Below the pieces are notes generated by a model that saw only the letters and a list, made by a program, of their open reading frames with translations, was not told the origin of the DNA and made no database searches. Both the position numbers and the translations under genes were made by a program. DNA of 64,000 nt from Populus alba (Eukaryota; Streptophyta; Magnoliopsida; Malpighiales; Salicaceae): positions 7,378,001 to 7,442,000 of the forward strand of contig NC_133296.1 in the NCBI RefSeq assembly GCF_005239225.2. The letters run 5' to 3'. Shown piece after piece: positions 24,594 through 35,887 of the stretch (positions within the stretch are counted from its first letter, which is position 1; every line of letters starts with the position of its first letter).

Positions 24594-24758
24594 CGATCCA
24601 ATGAAAAACTTGATATAAAGATTAACATTTCATTACATAAATCTATATTATTACAAAATATTTTAAAACTCCCTAAGAACTACATTATTTTGTGCAACTT
24701 TCCTTCACCTTCAATCCCATTTTTAATACTTTAATAAAAATCCATAAGACCTTCAATG

Positions 24759-25021
24759 GTCGATCACTTCGACATTTCCATTTGGAATCCACTAAATTTA
24801 GTAATTTCAACTACATACTTATCAGTCCCCAATTAATCCTCGTGGTAGTTGATCATTCTGGTATTTTCATTTGAAAGCCATTCAATCTAGTAATTCTAAT
24901 TGGATATTTATCAATCAAGCTAACCGTTATGGTTGTCAATCATTCTGGCATTCCCATTCGGAAGCCATTTAATCCAATAATCTCAACTGATCCACTTATC
25001 AATCATCATAACGCTTACTTC
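24759..25021. repeat. Three degenerate tandem copies of an approximately 88-bp unit
   Basis: Units start at 24759 (GTCGATCACTTC), 24848 (GTTGATCATTCTGG) and 24935 (GTCAATCATTCTGG). Each continues with ATTTCCATTTGGAA / ATTTTCATTTGAAA / ATTCCCATTCGGAA, then a GCCATT-type word, TAGTAATT-like words and TTATCA. Such ~90-bp arrays occur in some plant LTR-type repeats. The origin here is not determined. Confidence 0.8.
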
Positions 25022-26121
25022 ATTCTTTTTATTACATACACCAACACAATTGAGTACAAAGGTAAATGAGAACATATTAAATAGAGTTATTTGCAAGGTA
25101 CAAAGTTCCTACCTAAAATCTGATTTTGTCAAGATCCTCCTTCTTATTGTCCTCCTCTAAAGTTCTCTCCTACGTTAACAGGTTTTACAATCAATTATTG
25201 TCTTATCCAAGCCTAATTTATTCCTATCATGTGTATCCATACAAAAACCCAATATCTATTCAATGAATCCAAATTCATAAATTATATAGAAATTCATCAT
25301 ATCATGAAACAATGGTTCAATTCATCAGAAACTATTATTCACACATGAATACATATATATCCAGCATAATTCTCATGTATGACACATTTCAAAACTCCAA
25401 ACCATAAGAAATAAGAGTAAAATAGATCTCATAGTTTTTTGAAATATGAAGACTTATGTATCCTTTCAACCAAGAAAAATAACTTAGGCTTGCATGATTA
25501 TAAAAAAAAAACAAGGAAGAGAAAAGATGAAAATATAATTTCAAATGTAGGGAAAAGGTGAGAGTTTCTTTCTTCTTTTTGGTCGCCCCCCTCTTTTCCT
25601 CTCTCTCTTTCCTTTTATCTGAAGGAAAACCCAACTCCCTACATTCCTACAAGTCCGCTTGTATCCTCGAAAAAAATTATAGGAGTCCTTTTCAGAGAAG
25701 ACAATCTATATTTAAGTAGAACAATAACTCTTTCCTATAAAAAAAAAAAAGGAAAAATAGTCTTGAATGACTTTGAACTTAGTGAAGTTAATTTGCCCAA
25801 ATAAAGATCTTTTTCAATATGAAGAAATAATTGTCGTGTCAGTTTAGAAGTTTGGGAAATAAGTTGAACTTGTTTTTTCACAAAACTTGTCTGCTAGCAG
25901 AATTTATAGGTTGTCTTAGAAATATCATATTTCTCTCAATATGAGATTATTATTTTTTTCCTGAAATTTGGTAAGTTGATAGGTTATTGAGTCAAGAATC
26001 CATCAAAATTGATTGTGCATCAATGGACTTCTCTAACTCAAGATATTCAAGTAGAAATGACCAAAGATCAAAACTAGCAAAATGTGAGACTTGTATTTGA
26101 AGATTGTGATTTCATTGCTCT

Positions 26122-26149
26122 TTCTTCTTCTTCTTCTTCTTCTTCTTCC
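26122..26149. repeat. (TTC)n microsatellite
   Basis: Uninterrupted TTC units. Confidence 0.9.
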
Positions 26150-27359
26150 TTTCTTACCATATATGCATAGAAAGGTATGCATGTAACTTTTTAATGCCAC
26201 TAGAATCACTTCATTTTGACATCTACAACTCAAGTTCTATGTAAAACATTAATTAAGGGTCAAATCTGTCAATATTCAACACGAATTGGAACCTGATCTG
26301 AATTTTATCTCCAAATTACTTATTTTTTAATCTTACATCCAAAAATATCTTCAAAACATAAAACAAAAAATATCAAGTCATTTTATATATAAAACATGGG
26401 AAAAATAATAGGTAAATATGAATAAAACTATAAAATAATATGGTTGCATTAGTTTCTATGTCAGACTCTCACCTTTAGTGAGATGTTAGGTACCTATCAA
26501 AAAAGAAAAAAAACATTCACGCCAATAGCAAATATTTTATGAAGTTTATAATCTTTATCGATTCTTCTAAAATAATCCATGATATGCTTATTTATGCTTA
26601 AAAACATAGTACAAAAGGCATATCACAAAAGGAATAAAAATATATTTATTTTATACTTATTAAAAAGTAAAAAAGAATTTTCTTTAAATCTTTAATGAAT
26701 AATATAAACACTAATCAATATAGGTATTCATGTTAAGCTATTTGTGAAAAGATAGCAAGAAGGTTAACAAGAAACAAATGAAGATGGGACCTAAAACCTA
26801 AAACTTAACTTATAAATTGGAGTTAAACAAACATAGTTTGTTGCACATGAAATTGGGATACACCTCGACACTTTGATCTAATACGCAAAATAGAGGACAA
26901 ATATTAAAAAAAAAATCAAGGATTAATGTTTCACTATATACACAAACATATATTATTGTGAATTGTTATAGTGAAATTACTATTTTTTTTTCCTTGTCAC
27001 AAACAATCACGACACTAGCTAATAGGGGTAAAATGATCTTTTTACAAGACTTATTGGTCATTATTAGATTGATTTGGGATATATAGGTCTTTTCCAATTT
27101 TCTTAGCACAATAGAATTATTATATCACCCTCAAAAGCAAGATTTAATTTACTAAAGTTCAAGGTCTGTTTTGTATTTTCACTTTTTTCTAAGCATAGTA
27201 AAAATTATTAAAATACCATTAAAAGCCAAGTTTCTTTATCTGGCATATAAGGGTGTCTTCATCTTTTTATCGTAGTTGTTATTATTATTATTATCAAGTT
27301 GACTAATGAGTAATTTGTAATTTTATAAATATTAATATTATTAAAAAACTAATTGACAC

Positions 27360-29122
27360 GTGTCTTTCACGAATCAGCTTATGGATGGTGTTTACAAACA
27401 TCAAATGGTGCAAGAAGCGTTGCCTAGCGGCCAAACATCGACTTATGGGGCATCATCGGAATCTCCTCGACAGCTCCTTCATGCCAAGGCGGGGCATGTG
27501 GTCAACAAACCATCGATTTGGTGTCGCCGACTCTTTTTTTCTCATTCCTTGATTTCCATACCAATCCTTTTATATTTTCAAAGTAGCTATTTAATCTACC
27601 TTTCCTTCATATTTGGTCTATGTTCTTTTAATTACTATTTATTTTATTTAAAATAATTTATAATATTTTTTCGATTTCATCCTCTAATTTTTTCATGTAT
27701 TATATTTTGTCCCTATTCTTTTGATAGCTATTTTTTTTTTATCATTTTCTTGATTTATTTTATTTTTCAATTCCATCACTCGTTGATTTATTTCATTTAA
27801 ATTTTACACCAGATTTTATCCCCATTCTTTTTCTTGATTTATTTTATTTTTCAATTTCATCTCTTATTATTTTATTTCATTTAATTGTTATACCACAATT
27901 AATCTTTATTTTTTTAATTGCTATTTGTTTTTTTTTATAATTGGAAGTTTTGCTTCATGATATTTTTTTGTTTATCTTTTATGGGGTAACATGGTCTCAT
28001 GACATGGGTTACAGGTTTCGAATATTAGCCCGATTTGACTTCGATCTTTCTTTTTTAAGTTTTTTTCTTAAAATTGATTTTTTTTTTAATATTCAACATT
28101 AGGTTATATTAGACATTGATTTTTGTGATTTTTTTCGCTTTTTTTTCTTTAGGATTATCCCAGTATCATATCCCGAATGGTGAGGTAGTTAAGTTAACCT
28201 AGTTGACTCAAACTATTTTTCAAGTTTTTTAATGGATTTGTTTTCCAGTTTCTCCTTGCATCATTTAGTTTACTCGAGAGTTGACCTCCTTTATTTTATT
28301 CAATTTCTTTTATATAGAATTATTTCAACCTCATAATTGGGCCACAAGTTTGGAATGCTAGCTAGAGTTAGACTTTTTTTTTTTTATATCCATTATTAAA
28401 ATTGATTTTCTTTCTTCATTTGTCCTTCTGCGTTTGATTTGCTAGTAATTGAGCTTTATTTTTTTTGTTTTTATTTTTCTATTTATGAGATTATCTCGTT
28501 CTCATTCAATTTTGTTTTGTTATCAAATAGAATCGTTGAGACTTTTTAAGAATATTTAAATGGTATGTTTTCATAATATTGGCAAGCATTCATTTTTTTT
28601 ATCAGTCATTGTCACTTTTTGTTTTTTATTGTCATTTTCTTTTTCTTATAATTATATTATTAAATTAATTGAGCTTATTGAACCTATTCAAATCCATGAC
28701 CTCAATTGCAAATTTTTGTTGCTTTTTTAAAAATCTTATCATCGCTAAAGCATCTTTTTTTATGTTATGAAAAATTTGAAAACATTTAATCTGAAAAAAA
28801 AGAACACAATAAAACAACTTGAGTCTACCTGAGTTAATTCGTAAAATCTATGACCCGAGTTATGAGATCGGGTTAACCTCATGGAAAAAAAAAATTAAAA
28901 CAAATGACCAAGCCTGATTCATAACTAACTCAATGTGAAAGATGATGAAGGATGAAATTGAAAAAAAAAATATCAATTAAAAAAAAAAAAAATTCGAGTC
29001 AACTGCGTCACTCATCAAACCTATGACATGGATCATAAGACTAAGATAATTATATAAAAAGTAAAACCGCACAAATCATAAGGCTTAATTTTCAATAAAC
29101 AAATATTAAAGGAAGAAATTAG

Positions 29123-29179
<57 letters not shown>

Positions 29180-29180
29180 G
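27360..29180. repeat. Low-complexity T-rich/A-rich inverted-repeat region, transposon-like
   Basis: From about 27540 to 28750 the plus strand is T-rich with repeated words of the type TTTCAATTTCATC (27665, 27765, 27850). From about 28790 to 29110 it is A-rich with the opposite word GATGAAGGATGAAATTG (28944). Words of the type GACCCGAGTTATGAGATCGG (28852) mirror ATGGTCTCATGACATGGGTT (27991). The two arms therefore look like inverted, diverged copies. No transposase is visible. The stretch 27400-27530 is GC-richer and unrelated in style. Confidence 0.45.
29126..29176. repeat. (TA)n microsatellite
   Basis: A 51-bp uninterrupted AT/TA run, followed by a G run. Confidence 0.95.
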
Positions 29181-30160
29181 GGGAAGGCAAAACAATAAAC
29201 ATATTATTATAATAAATAGTATTATGTGAGTGGTGGGAGTAAAAGCATTATCTCTTTTAATTTTTGTTAATAATAATAATAAGGGTTGTACAAACTTTTT
29301 TTTTTCCCGGAGGAATTGAAAGAGAGAATGGAAAGCACAAGTCTAAGCTGTAAACTACCAAACATCTCTTCCAACCACTTCAAAGTTCCTATAGATTCTG
29401 CAATACATAAATAAAATCCACTCTCTTGTTAATCTGGCTTCTAATGATTCTTCTTCTTCTTCTTCTTTTACTGTGATTCATTATATGCTGACTTTAAAAT
29501 GATTTTGAATTTCTTTTTTGATAGATAACAACTCTCAATAACATGTTATAAATCCAGCTGGAGATTTGTTCTTAATTCTACTCATGCAGTTGGGTTTGGT
29601 GTCGATTTTCCTTCTCACCTTCAAAAGAACGAGTATTTTATAATTAGGGTTGACCCTACAATTTTATGCAAGTTTTCTACGCTTTGGGTAATAAAAATGG
29701 CGCTCGAGTTATCGAATAACATGATAAACAAGCCCTGACGGCCATGTTGCATTTTCAAGGTTTCCATTCATCATATCTTTATAGTTTCATAGCTTGACTT
29801 TCTTGAAGCAGAGTGAGTATTAATGAGGTCCTCGAGTTTCCCAGTGATGCCAAGCACTCCTGCAGGTTTGCACTGTGGAGAAATAGGTAAGAAAAGGAGA
29901 ACAAAAGAGTCCAATCTCCCCGTGGAAACTTGTTTTCAGATTTCTGTATAAAGGTGTTTAGATACTTGCCAGCCAAAAGATCTCTCAACTCCAACAATGC
30001 ACACTTTTGAACAAGCCCAGAAAATGCATAGAACATTCTAAACTAAGCCACACGAAATTTTACAAAGAAATGACAAAACAGAAGCTTCTCCCAAACTTTG
30101 GAACGGAGAATCAAAGAAATGAACGTGGAAAACAAGCAAGAATACACATCCTAACACTGC
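29181..30160. other. Intergenic and presumed 3' UTR of the coiled-coil gene
   Basis: A short plus-strand ORF at 29328-29412 (28 aa, starting MESTSLSCKL, rich in Ser and Lys) resembles the beginning of a plastid transit peptide but has no continuation. A minus-strand ORF at 29779-30036 lies in the expected 3' UTR of the neighbouring gene and shows no motif. Confidence 0.4.
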
Positions 30161-32149
30161 CTACAAAATATTAGGGAGCTGCGAATCCAATCTGTGCTGC
30201 AATTCCTTAATCTTCATGGAAAGCTCTGCCTTCTGCTCCTTGTAGCTCTGCAGCAAGTACTCTTTTCCTTCTATCACTTCCTTCAAATCACCTACTTCCC
30301 TCTTCAGCATCTCGATCCTCCCGCCATCTCCCCTTCCCTTTTCCGATGTCTCAAAATTGCTTTCCCCATCTAGATACCCATTTGAATGGCCATTTCTAGC
30401 CTCAGATGGCCATGCTGTGATTGTTGATGGTTTGTCATTGGTGTCCACATGTTTCACACAGTGATCAGCAATTGCCTTTCTGAGCCTCTGGATTTCCCTT
30501 CCAGAATCAAACAAATCCCTGTTAGCTGCATCGAGCTGTGATTGCAAATTTGAAGAAAGTGTCAGCTGAGCATTGAGCGAATTCTGTAATTCCAGAATCT
30601 GATCCTGCATCTCAAGAATCATGTCGTCTCTCCTCCTTAATTGCTGCCTCAGCTTCTGTATAACTTCTCTTTTGCTGAGGATGTCAGAACCAGACTCCGA
30701 GACACTTGGTGAGTCAGAGCAGTTTGAATGGCTGAATGGCTTTGGAGGCAACTCAAGGCGATCAGGAGATGATACCCACATAACACCATTCTCCTTGGTG
30801 AATTCTGCAGCAGGAACCATCACCAAAGGTAGAGCAACGTCCGATTCAGACAGCATCTGGTCATTGGACCGGTGCTTCAGATTTGCAATGCCTTCATTCC
30901 CTGATTCAAACCCAAATTCACATAAGAAATAAAAAAGAAAAAAAACTTCTAATAACACGGATACCGTTATACAATGACACAAACAACACATTCTATGATT
31001 GTCAGATAAAGCAAATACATAACAACCCGACCATGTCTTGAAACCCAAGCTAGCTGGATCTGTTTTCGCCACAATGTTCTGTTTATGGCACTTCTTTTAC
31101 CTGGATTTGTGACATGGAAAAGACTCAGCTTTTTTTTTTTTTTTTGGGGTGGGTGTCTCATAACTGCAAATGCTGCCATCCCCTATTCTATATTCTAATC
31201 TAGTTCAATTTCATAAGGACTTACCTCCTCTATTCTTTCATCTTTCCCTCGTACTAATAATTAAGAAAATCACATGGATTGGTTGTTATAAAGCATTGCA
31301 AAATTAGAGGGGATAAATGTCAAATTATAGGAAGCGAAGCAGGGACCATGATACAGTTATATTGTGCTTAACCTTATTTGTGGGGGGGGATTTAAAAAAT
31401 AAAAATAAAAAAGTAGGATTGTCCATCAAGGACAGGTCCGCATAGGATTTGTATGCCAACAATGTACGCACAAAGAAAGAAATTTACTTTTCATCATTTC
31501 CTCAAACCTCATAGGAACATATGCACCTCCTCTCACAATCCCTTCCCCAACCCTCGGTCACCACAATTAAACAATGAACATATATTCAGAAGCTTAAGGA
31601 ACTGCACTGAAAGGAAGATGCAATGCAAAGTGACATTCCCATGCAACTACAACTAGCCACTTCCAGAATCTATATCACAAGATATCCAAAAACTGACAAA
31701 CCAAACAGGTTAGCAAACATTTAGATTAAAGTATCACATACTCTCTTCAACCCTTTTGCAGCATGAACAAGAAAGATTGTCATACCTGAAATGCAGTTGA
31801 AGCAGACATCATCACCTTGTGTAAAGGAATACATGTTTGAATGCATATTGCAACGTGGAGATCTCCTCTCAGATGAATTCATGTTCCCTGTATTGTTCGA
31901 ACTTCAAAAGTTATGGCCAAATTCATATTAAAGACAGCTAGCTGATTATATAAACAGCACTACACCTTTCAGACCATCACTAGCATTTGCCAGTTGCTTT
32001 GAGTCCAGTGTCTGCTTGAGCTTGTAACCGAGGCGAATTGACAATGTACTTAACAAGGCACCACCTGCAATAAGAATCCAATTTGGTCTCTCACCCTGAA
32101 AATTTTGTGCCTTCTGACCTCTAGAAGTCCCATTAGTTCTTGGTTTCAT
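30161..32149 (-). CDS. Membrane-anchored coiled-coil protein, function unknown
   Basis: Three coding exons, 32149-31966, 31887-31786 and 30900-30161, join at GT-AG sites in frame to give 341 aa. I chose the ATG at 32149 (MKPRTNGTSRG). Residues about 24-42 (WILIAGGALLSTLSIRLGY) form a short hydrophobic helix, probably a membrane anchor. Residues about 116-170 are a conserved-looking linker (ALPLVMVPAAEFTKENGVMW) followed by a Ser-rich patch. Two strong heptad-rich regions follow, at about 170-245 (KREVIQKLRQQLRRRDDMIL) and 285-335 (EMLKREVGDLKEVIEGKEYL). I do not recognise a named family. The wording looks like a conserved plant protein, and a tethering or scaffold role is only a guess. A leader exon near 33.7-33.85 kb may add 12 residues; see that entry. 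Confidence 0.8.
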
Positions 32150-33705
32150 TTTAAGAGAAAGTAAGAAGCTTGAGAACACACTGGATTATCCAAATATGAC
32201 CTACATTAACAACGCATCAAAATTCCATCAATAATTATATAGAAACACTAGGTGAACTCATATCAGGAAGCAACAAGATTACTAGATTTCAGCATTTCCC
32301 AGAGACACGCATGCATACAAAATTACATAGATATATAAAGGTGCGTGCTTGTATATGCATAATTCAAAAAAAGCAGGTGAGAACCGCCAATCAAATATAA
32401 CAAAGACAACATGTTAATATTTCGAATGTTAGTCGGAGTTCAATAGAAACAATGCCAAGATCAAAGAGCCAAGCTAAGGTAAATGCCACAAGCACTGGCC
32501 TATAGAGAACATATCCACATACATGGGCATCCAAAAATCCAACCATATCTACAATCCCAGAAATATTAAAGCTAGTTTATTTATTTTCCTCTTATGCTGG
32601 AAAGGGCTAAGCTAAAGCTTGAAACTTTCCCCATCTTGCGTGCTCTATCAAAGTTTCCATTGGCTAAACAAGCAACAATCAATGCACCATTTACATTGTT
32701 TTAGAACACAGTAGAACCTGACTAAGACTATCCTTACCTTAAGGCACTCCTCCCCGGGAACAACCAATTCTCACATTTGCACCATTAAAACACCATGAAC
32801 AGCATAACAGGAGCCTCTTATGTGCCCATAATCCTTCCTAACCAGACTTGAGACTTTGCCAATACTCAACTGCATTATCTATGATCTATCTTTTCCATTT
32901 CCAACAGGTCAAAAATTTCAGTCTCATCATTGACCTAGTCCAGTACACATTTTTCCATCATATTTGAAACGGCAGTACCCTTAACATCCCTTAGCCTCAC
33001 TTCTCCCAGAAATAACCCTCATCTCCTTATGCACACATGCATTCTGATAAATGTGGATTACAAGGGAAGAATACTCTTAGAATCCAAAATTGCCATAATA
33101 TAACATACAGCTCAATGTTCTCAAAAACCCTACTGCTATTAACTTCATAAAATACAGTAGAAACCTCTATTACCTTCAACTGACTATCAAAACAAGTAAA
33201 TGACATACACAACAGCATGAGGTATTCAGAACATGAAATTTCTGATGCAGACATTTTCAACAAAAAAAAAAAAAAAAAAAACAAATTAAAACCAACATAT
33301 TGATGTGATTTCAAAAGAGAAAAGCGAGACAACATATTCTTCAACAACAAAATCTGTCTGATAATGATATACTGATGATAATAAAAGCATTAAAGAAGAA
33401 AAAAGAAACCGAAACTGCGGTCACTTCATCTTCAAAAATGGGGTTGATATTGCAATGAATGAACCCATCTCAATCCAAATCCAAATAAAAAAGGGAAACC
33501 TCATAAAAATCGAAACTGCTTTAGGACCATCATTACCTTAATAATAACAATAAGAAACACAACCAACAAGTCACAATTTTACCTCCTCAGGAGCTTAAAA
33601 CAAACACAAAATGTCAATAAATCAATCAATTAAGATGCTACAAAATAGATGGTAATCGCAAGCACAATCCTATGTATTGAATTTGAGACAAACAAACAAA
33701 CCTAC

Positions 33706-33850
33706 CTCATTCAATGCAATAGATTGACTAGGGTTTCGTCTTCTCTCTAACTCCGTTCAAACCCCCCGTTTTTAACCTCTTCTACCATTTGTTGTGTTTC
33801 TGTCGCTCTCTCTCTCTCTCTCTCTCTCAAATCAAACGTCCACGCTAAAA
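33706..33850 (-). other. Leader exon of the coiled-coil gene, with short upstream ORF
   Basis: A donor (ATGAG|GTAGG) at 33706/33705 and an acceptor (AATCCAG|TGTG) before 32180 define a 5' intron of 1525 bp. The exon is (TC)n-rich at 33805-33828. It holds a 13-codon upstream ORF (33788-33747, MVEEVKNGGFERS). It also ends in an ATG (33710-33708) that is in frame with the main ORF after splicing, which would lengthen the protein by 12 residues to 353 aa. The upstream boundary near 33850 is approximate. Confidence 0.6.
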
Positions 33851-33897
33851 TAATTACCTCCACACTTGAAAAGAGAAAAAGCAGGGAGGGTTTTTGA

Positions 33898-33966
33898 TTT
33901 GGCGGCTTTTGGATTTCCCTTTTCTTCTTTATATATATATATATATAATATATATATATATATATA
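33898..33966 (-). promoter_or_regulatory. Presumed promoter of the coiled-coil gene
   Basis: A (TA)n run at 33930-33966 could supply TATA-like sites at a plausible distance upstream of the leader exon. TTTGGCGGC at 33898-33906 fits a loose E2F consensus (WTTSSCSS). Both are weak predictions. Confidence 0.35.
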
Positions 33967-34721
33967 CTTCTTTTCTTTTCTACACGATTAATTAAGTTTA
34001 TTACATGGGGGGTTTCTGTAATTTTCCAAACTTTCCTCCTTTTTCCCACGTCGCCGATTTATTCTTTTTTTATTTTTTATGCCCTTCCGTTTCTGACAAA
34101 AATTTGGAAGATTCAGTTCCTTTTTATCAATTCAGAATTACATCCCAAATCTATATATTTTATCAATTAAATCCTAATTATTTCATTCATTTCTCAGACA
34201 TGCTCTTCTGTCAATCTCCTATAATAGTTCAAGTTTGATTTGCATATTTTATACCTAAAATAGTGTCGACTTGAAAACAATTTAATATTCATGCACTAAA
34301 GAGCGGATAATTCAATATATTGATGAACAGTAACAAAAAGACTTGATTGAGGATTTTTAAGACTTCATGATTTGTGGATTGGGACTAAATCGAGAATGAA
34401 TGTAAAGATTGGAGACTAAAACTGAGGTTTTTCCCTTTTCTTCTCATCAATTTCCTCAAGGAAAATCAATAAAAGCATCTGTCTTTATCAACGAGAAATT
34501 GGCTTCGCAGATTGGCGGCCTTTTCTCAAATGTCCTGATTTTCAAAGAAGAAAGAAACGCAGGGGAGGGAGCATTCAGGCGTTCACCTTTAAAGGGTAAA
34601 AGAGGGCATTTGGTTTGTTTAAAAAGGGAAAGTGGTCGTCGATTGGAAGAGTCTGCTTCACTGCTCGGCCGACAAACGTGCTGGGCATGGTGGCACTTTA
34701 TATATATATATATAACATTAG

Positions 34722-34905
34722 GATATTTGGAAGTATGGTATTAAATTTTTTTAAAGTATTTTTTATTTTTAAAAAAATTACTTTTAATATTAACACATTA
34801 AAATTATCTGAAAACATCAAAAACATATAAATTTAAACTAAAATAAAAATAAAATTTAATTTAATTTTTTTTTTAAATATCTCCAAACTACAAATAGACA
34901 CTTTA
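34722..34905. mobile_element. MITE-like AT-rich element (degenerate)
   Basis: Starts near ATTTGGAAGTATGG and ends near CTCCAAACTACAAATAG, a rough inverted pair, with the T-rich then A-rich interior shared by the other short elements in this window. Confidence 0.4.
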
Positions 34906-35160
34906 TTCCACCTCTGGTTTTTTATAGCTTTTTTGTTTGTGATTTTTAAATCTTACAAATAGAATGGACGTAACAAGGTAAACAAATATTGTTTAGAAGG
35001 TAGACAACTATTGTTTATACTCTTTATTTAAGGTTCATTAAACTAAATGGATTGGTGAAAAAAAACATTTTTTTTATTGATTAAAAAATTATTTTATAAC
35101 AAATATATAATCAAGTCCTCCCTAGGCCAGAGAAAGCGCTCAAGACTAGATAAAATAAGT

Positions 35161-35404
35161 CGGTTTGTTTATCTATTTCAAAAATATATTTAAAAAATTT
35201 TTAAAATTTGTTATTTTTTTCTTTACTTTAAAATAATATTTTTTTTATATTTTTAGATCATTTTAATTTTAATTTTAATATGCTGATGTCCAAAATAATT
35301 TTTAAAAAATAAAAAATATATATTATTTTAATATATTTTTAAATAAAAAACACTTTAAAAAACAACCAAAACTATACTCTCCCACACTCTTAAACCAAAC
35401 AGGC
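35161..35404. mobile_element. MITE-like AT-rich element
   Basis: Begins CGGTTTGTTTATC and ends AAACCAAACAGG (inverted ends). It contains the family core: ATATGCTGATGTCCAAAATA, then TTTTTAAAAAATAAAAAATA and TATTTTTAAATAAAAAACA. Confidence 0.6.
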
Positions 35405-35887
35405 CATAAACAGGTTAGAAAAGTCTAATAATTTTGAATAATCAGATAAGGATCTAATACGAGTGGATCATATAACATATAAATGAATCAGAGCTGAGCC
35501 CAAAAGGAGATATTTTTAACATAATAATACATGAAAGAGTACAAGTGAGTATCCAAGGCAGATGAGAAAGAGCCTGATTTTTCAAAGATTTTTGGGATGC
35601 TGCCTCCTCAGTTATAATAAATCTGGTTTATCACCAATCAGAGAGTAAAGAAGAAGCCTTCCGGCCATAGCAACAATCACTTGCATTCTCCTGGCAATCC
35701 ATAAATTAATACACAACCATCAAACATAACTGCTAGAGAGAAGCTAACCAGGAAACATTGGCAATGATATAATTCTGGCCAGCATTCCTTCCCCGTTTTC
35801 TTTTCTTATTCTCTTTTTTTTTTCTTCCAACCTTGGAAATATTCCAGTCGAATGAATGATGCCATTCCTGCGTCTAAAGAATGCAGT

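Larger units (their letters stand above)
18199..24598 (+). mobile_element. Full-length Ty3/gypsy LTR retrotransposon with target duplication
   Basis: The element runs from 18204 to 24593 (6390 bp) and is flanked by the 5-bp direct duplication CGATC (18199-18203 and 24594-24598). Both 943-bp LTRs begin TGATGTGC and end ACATCA and differ at four positions that I can find. The order gag, protease, reverse transcriptase, RNase H, integrase defines Ty3/gypsy. The integrase ends in a GPY/F-like module (DGPFRI) without a visible chromodomain, and the coding frame continues into the 3' LTR. That overlap and the RT wording (YFDD, GLYEW, FGLSNAPSTF) recall the CRM/Galadriel group; the clade is an inference. 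At least five frameshifts break the coding region, so the copy is not autonomous as read. Confidence 0.95.
24599..27360. other. AT-rich intergenic DNA downstream of the retrotransposon
   Basis: No gene is supported. It contains a triplicated unit (24759-25021) and a TTC microsatellite (26122-26149). The minus-strand ORF at 25389-25634 is low-complexity and has no motif. Confidence 0.5.
33967..35887. other. Intergenic region with MITE-like elements
   Basis: It lies between the 5' end of the coiled-coil gene and the 3' end of VTE4, and contains two short AT-rich elements (34722-34905 and 35161-35404). Bases 35500-35887 probably include the VTE4 3' UTR. The ORF at 34409-34744 is motif-free and partly low-complexity. 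Confidence 0.5.

Noticed and set aside
34409..34744. Plus-strand ORF of 111 codons before VTE4
   Set aside because: No motif. It runs into a TA repeat and the beginning of a MITE-like element.
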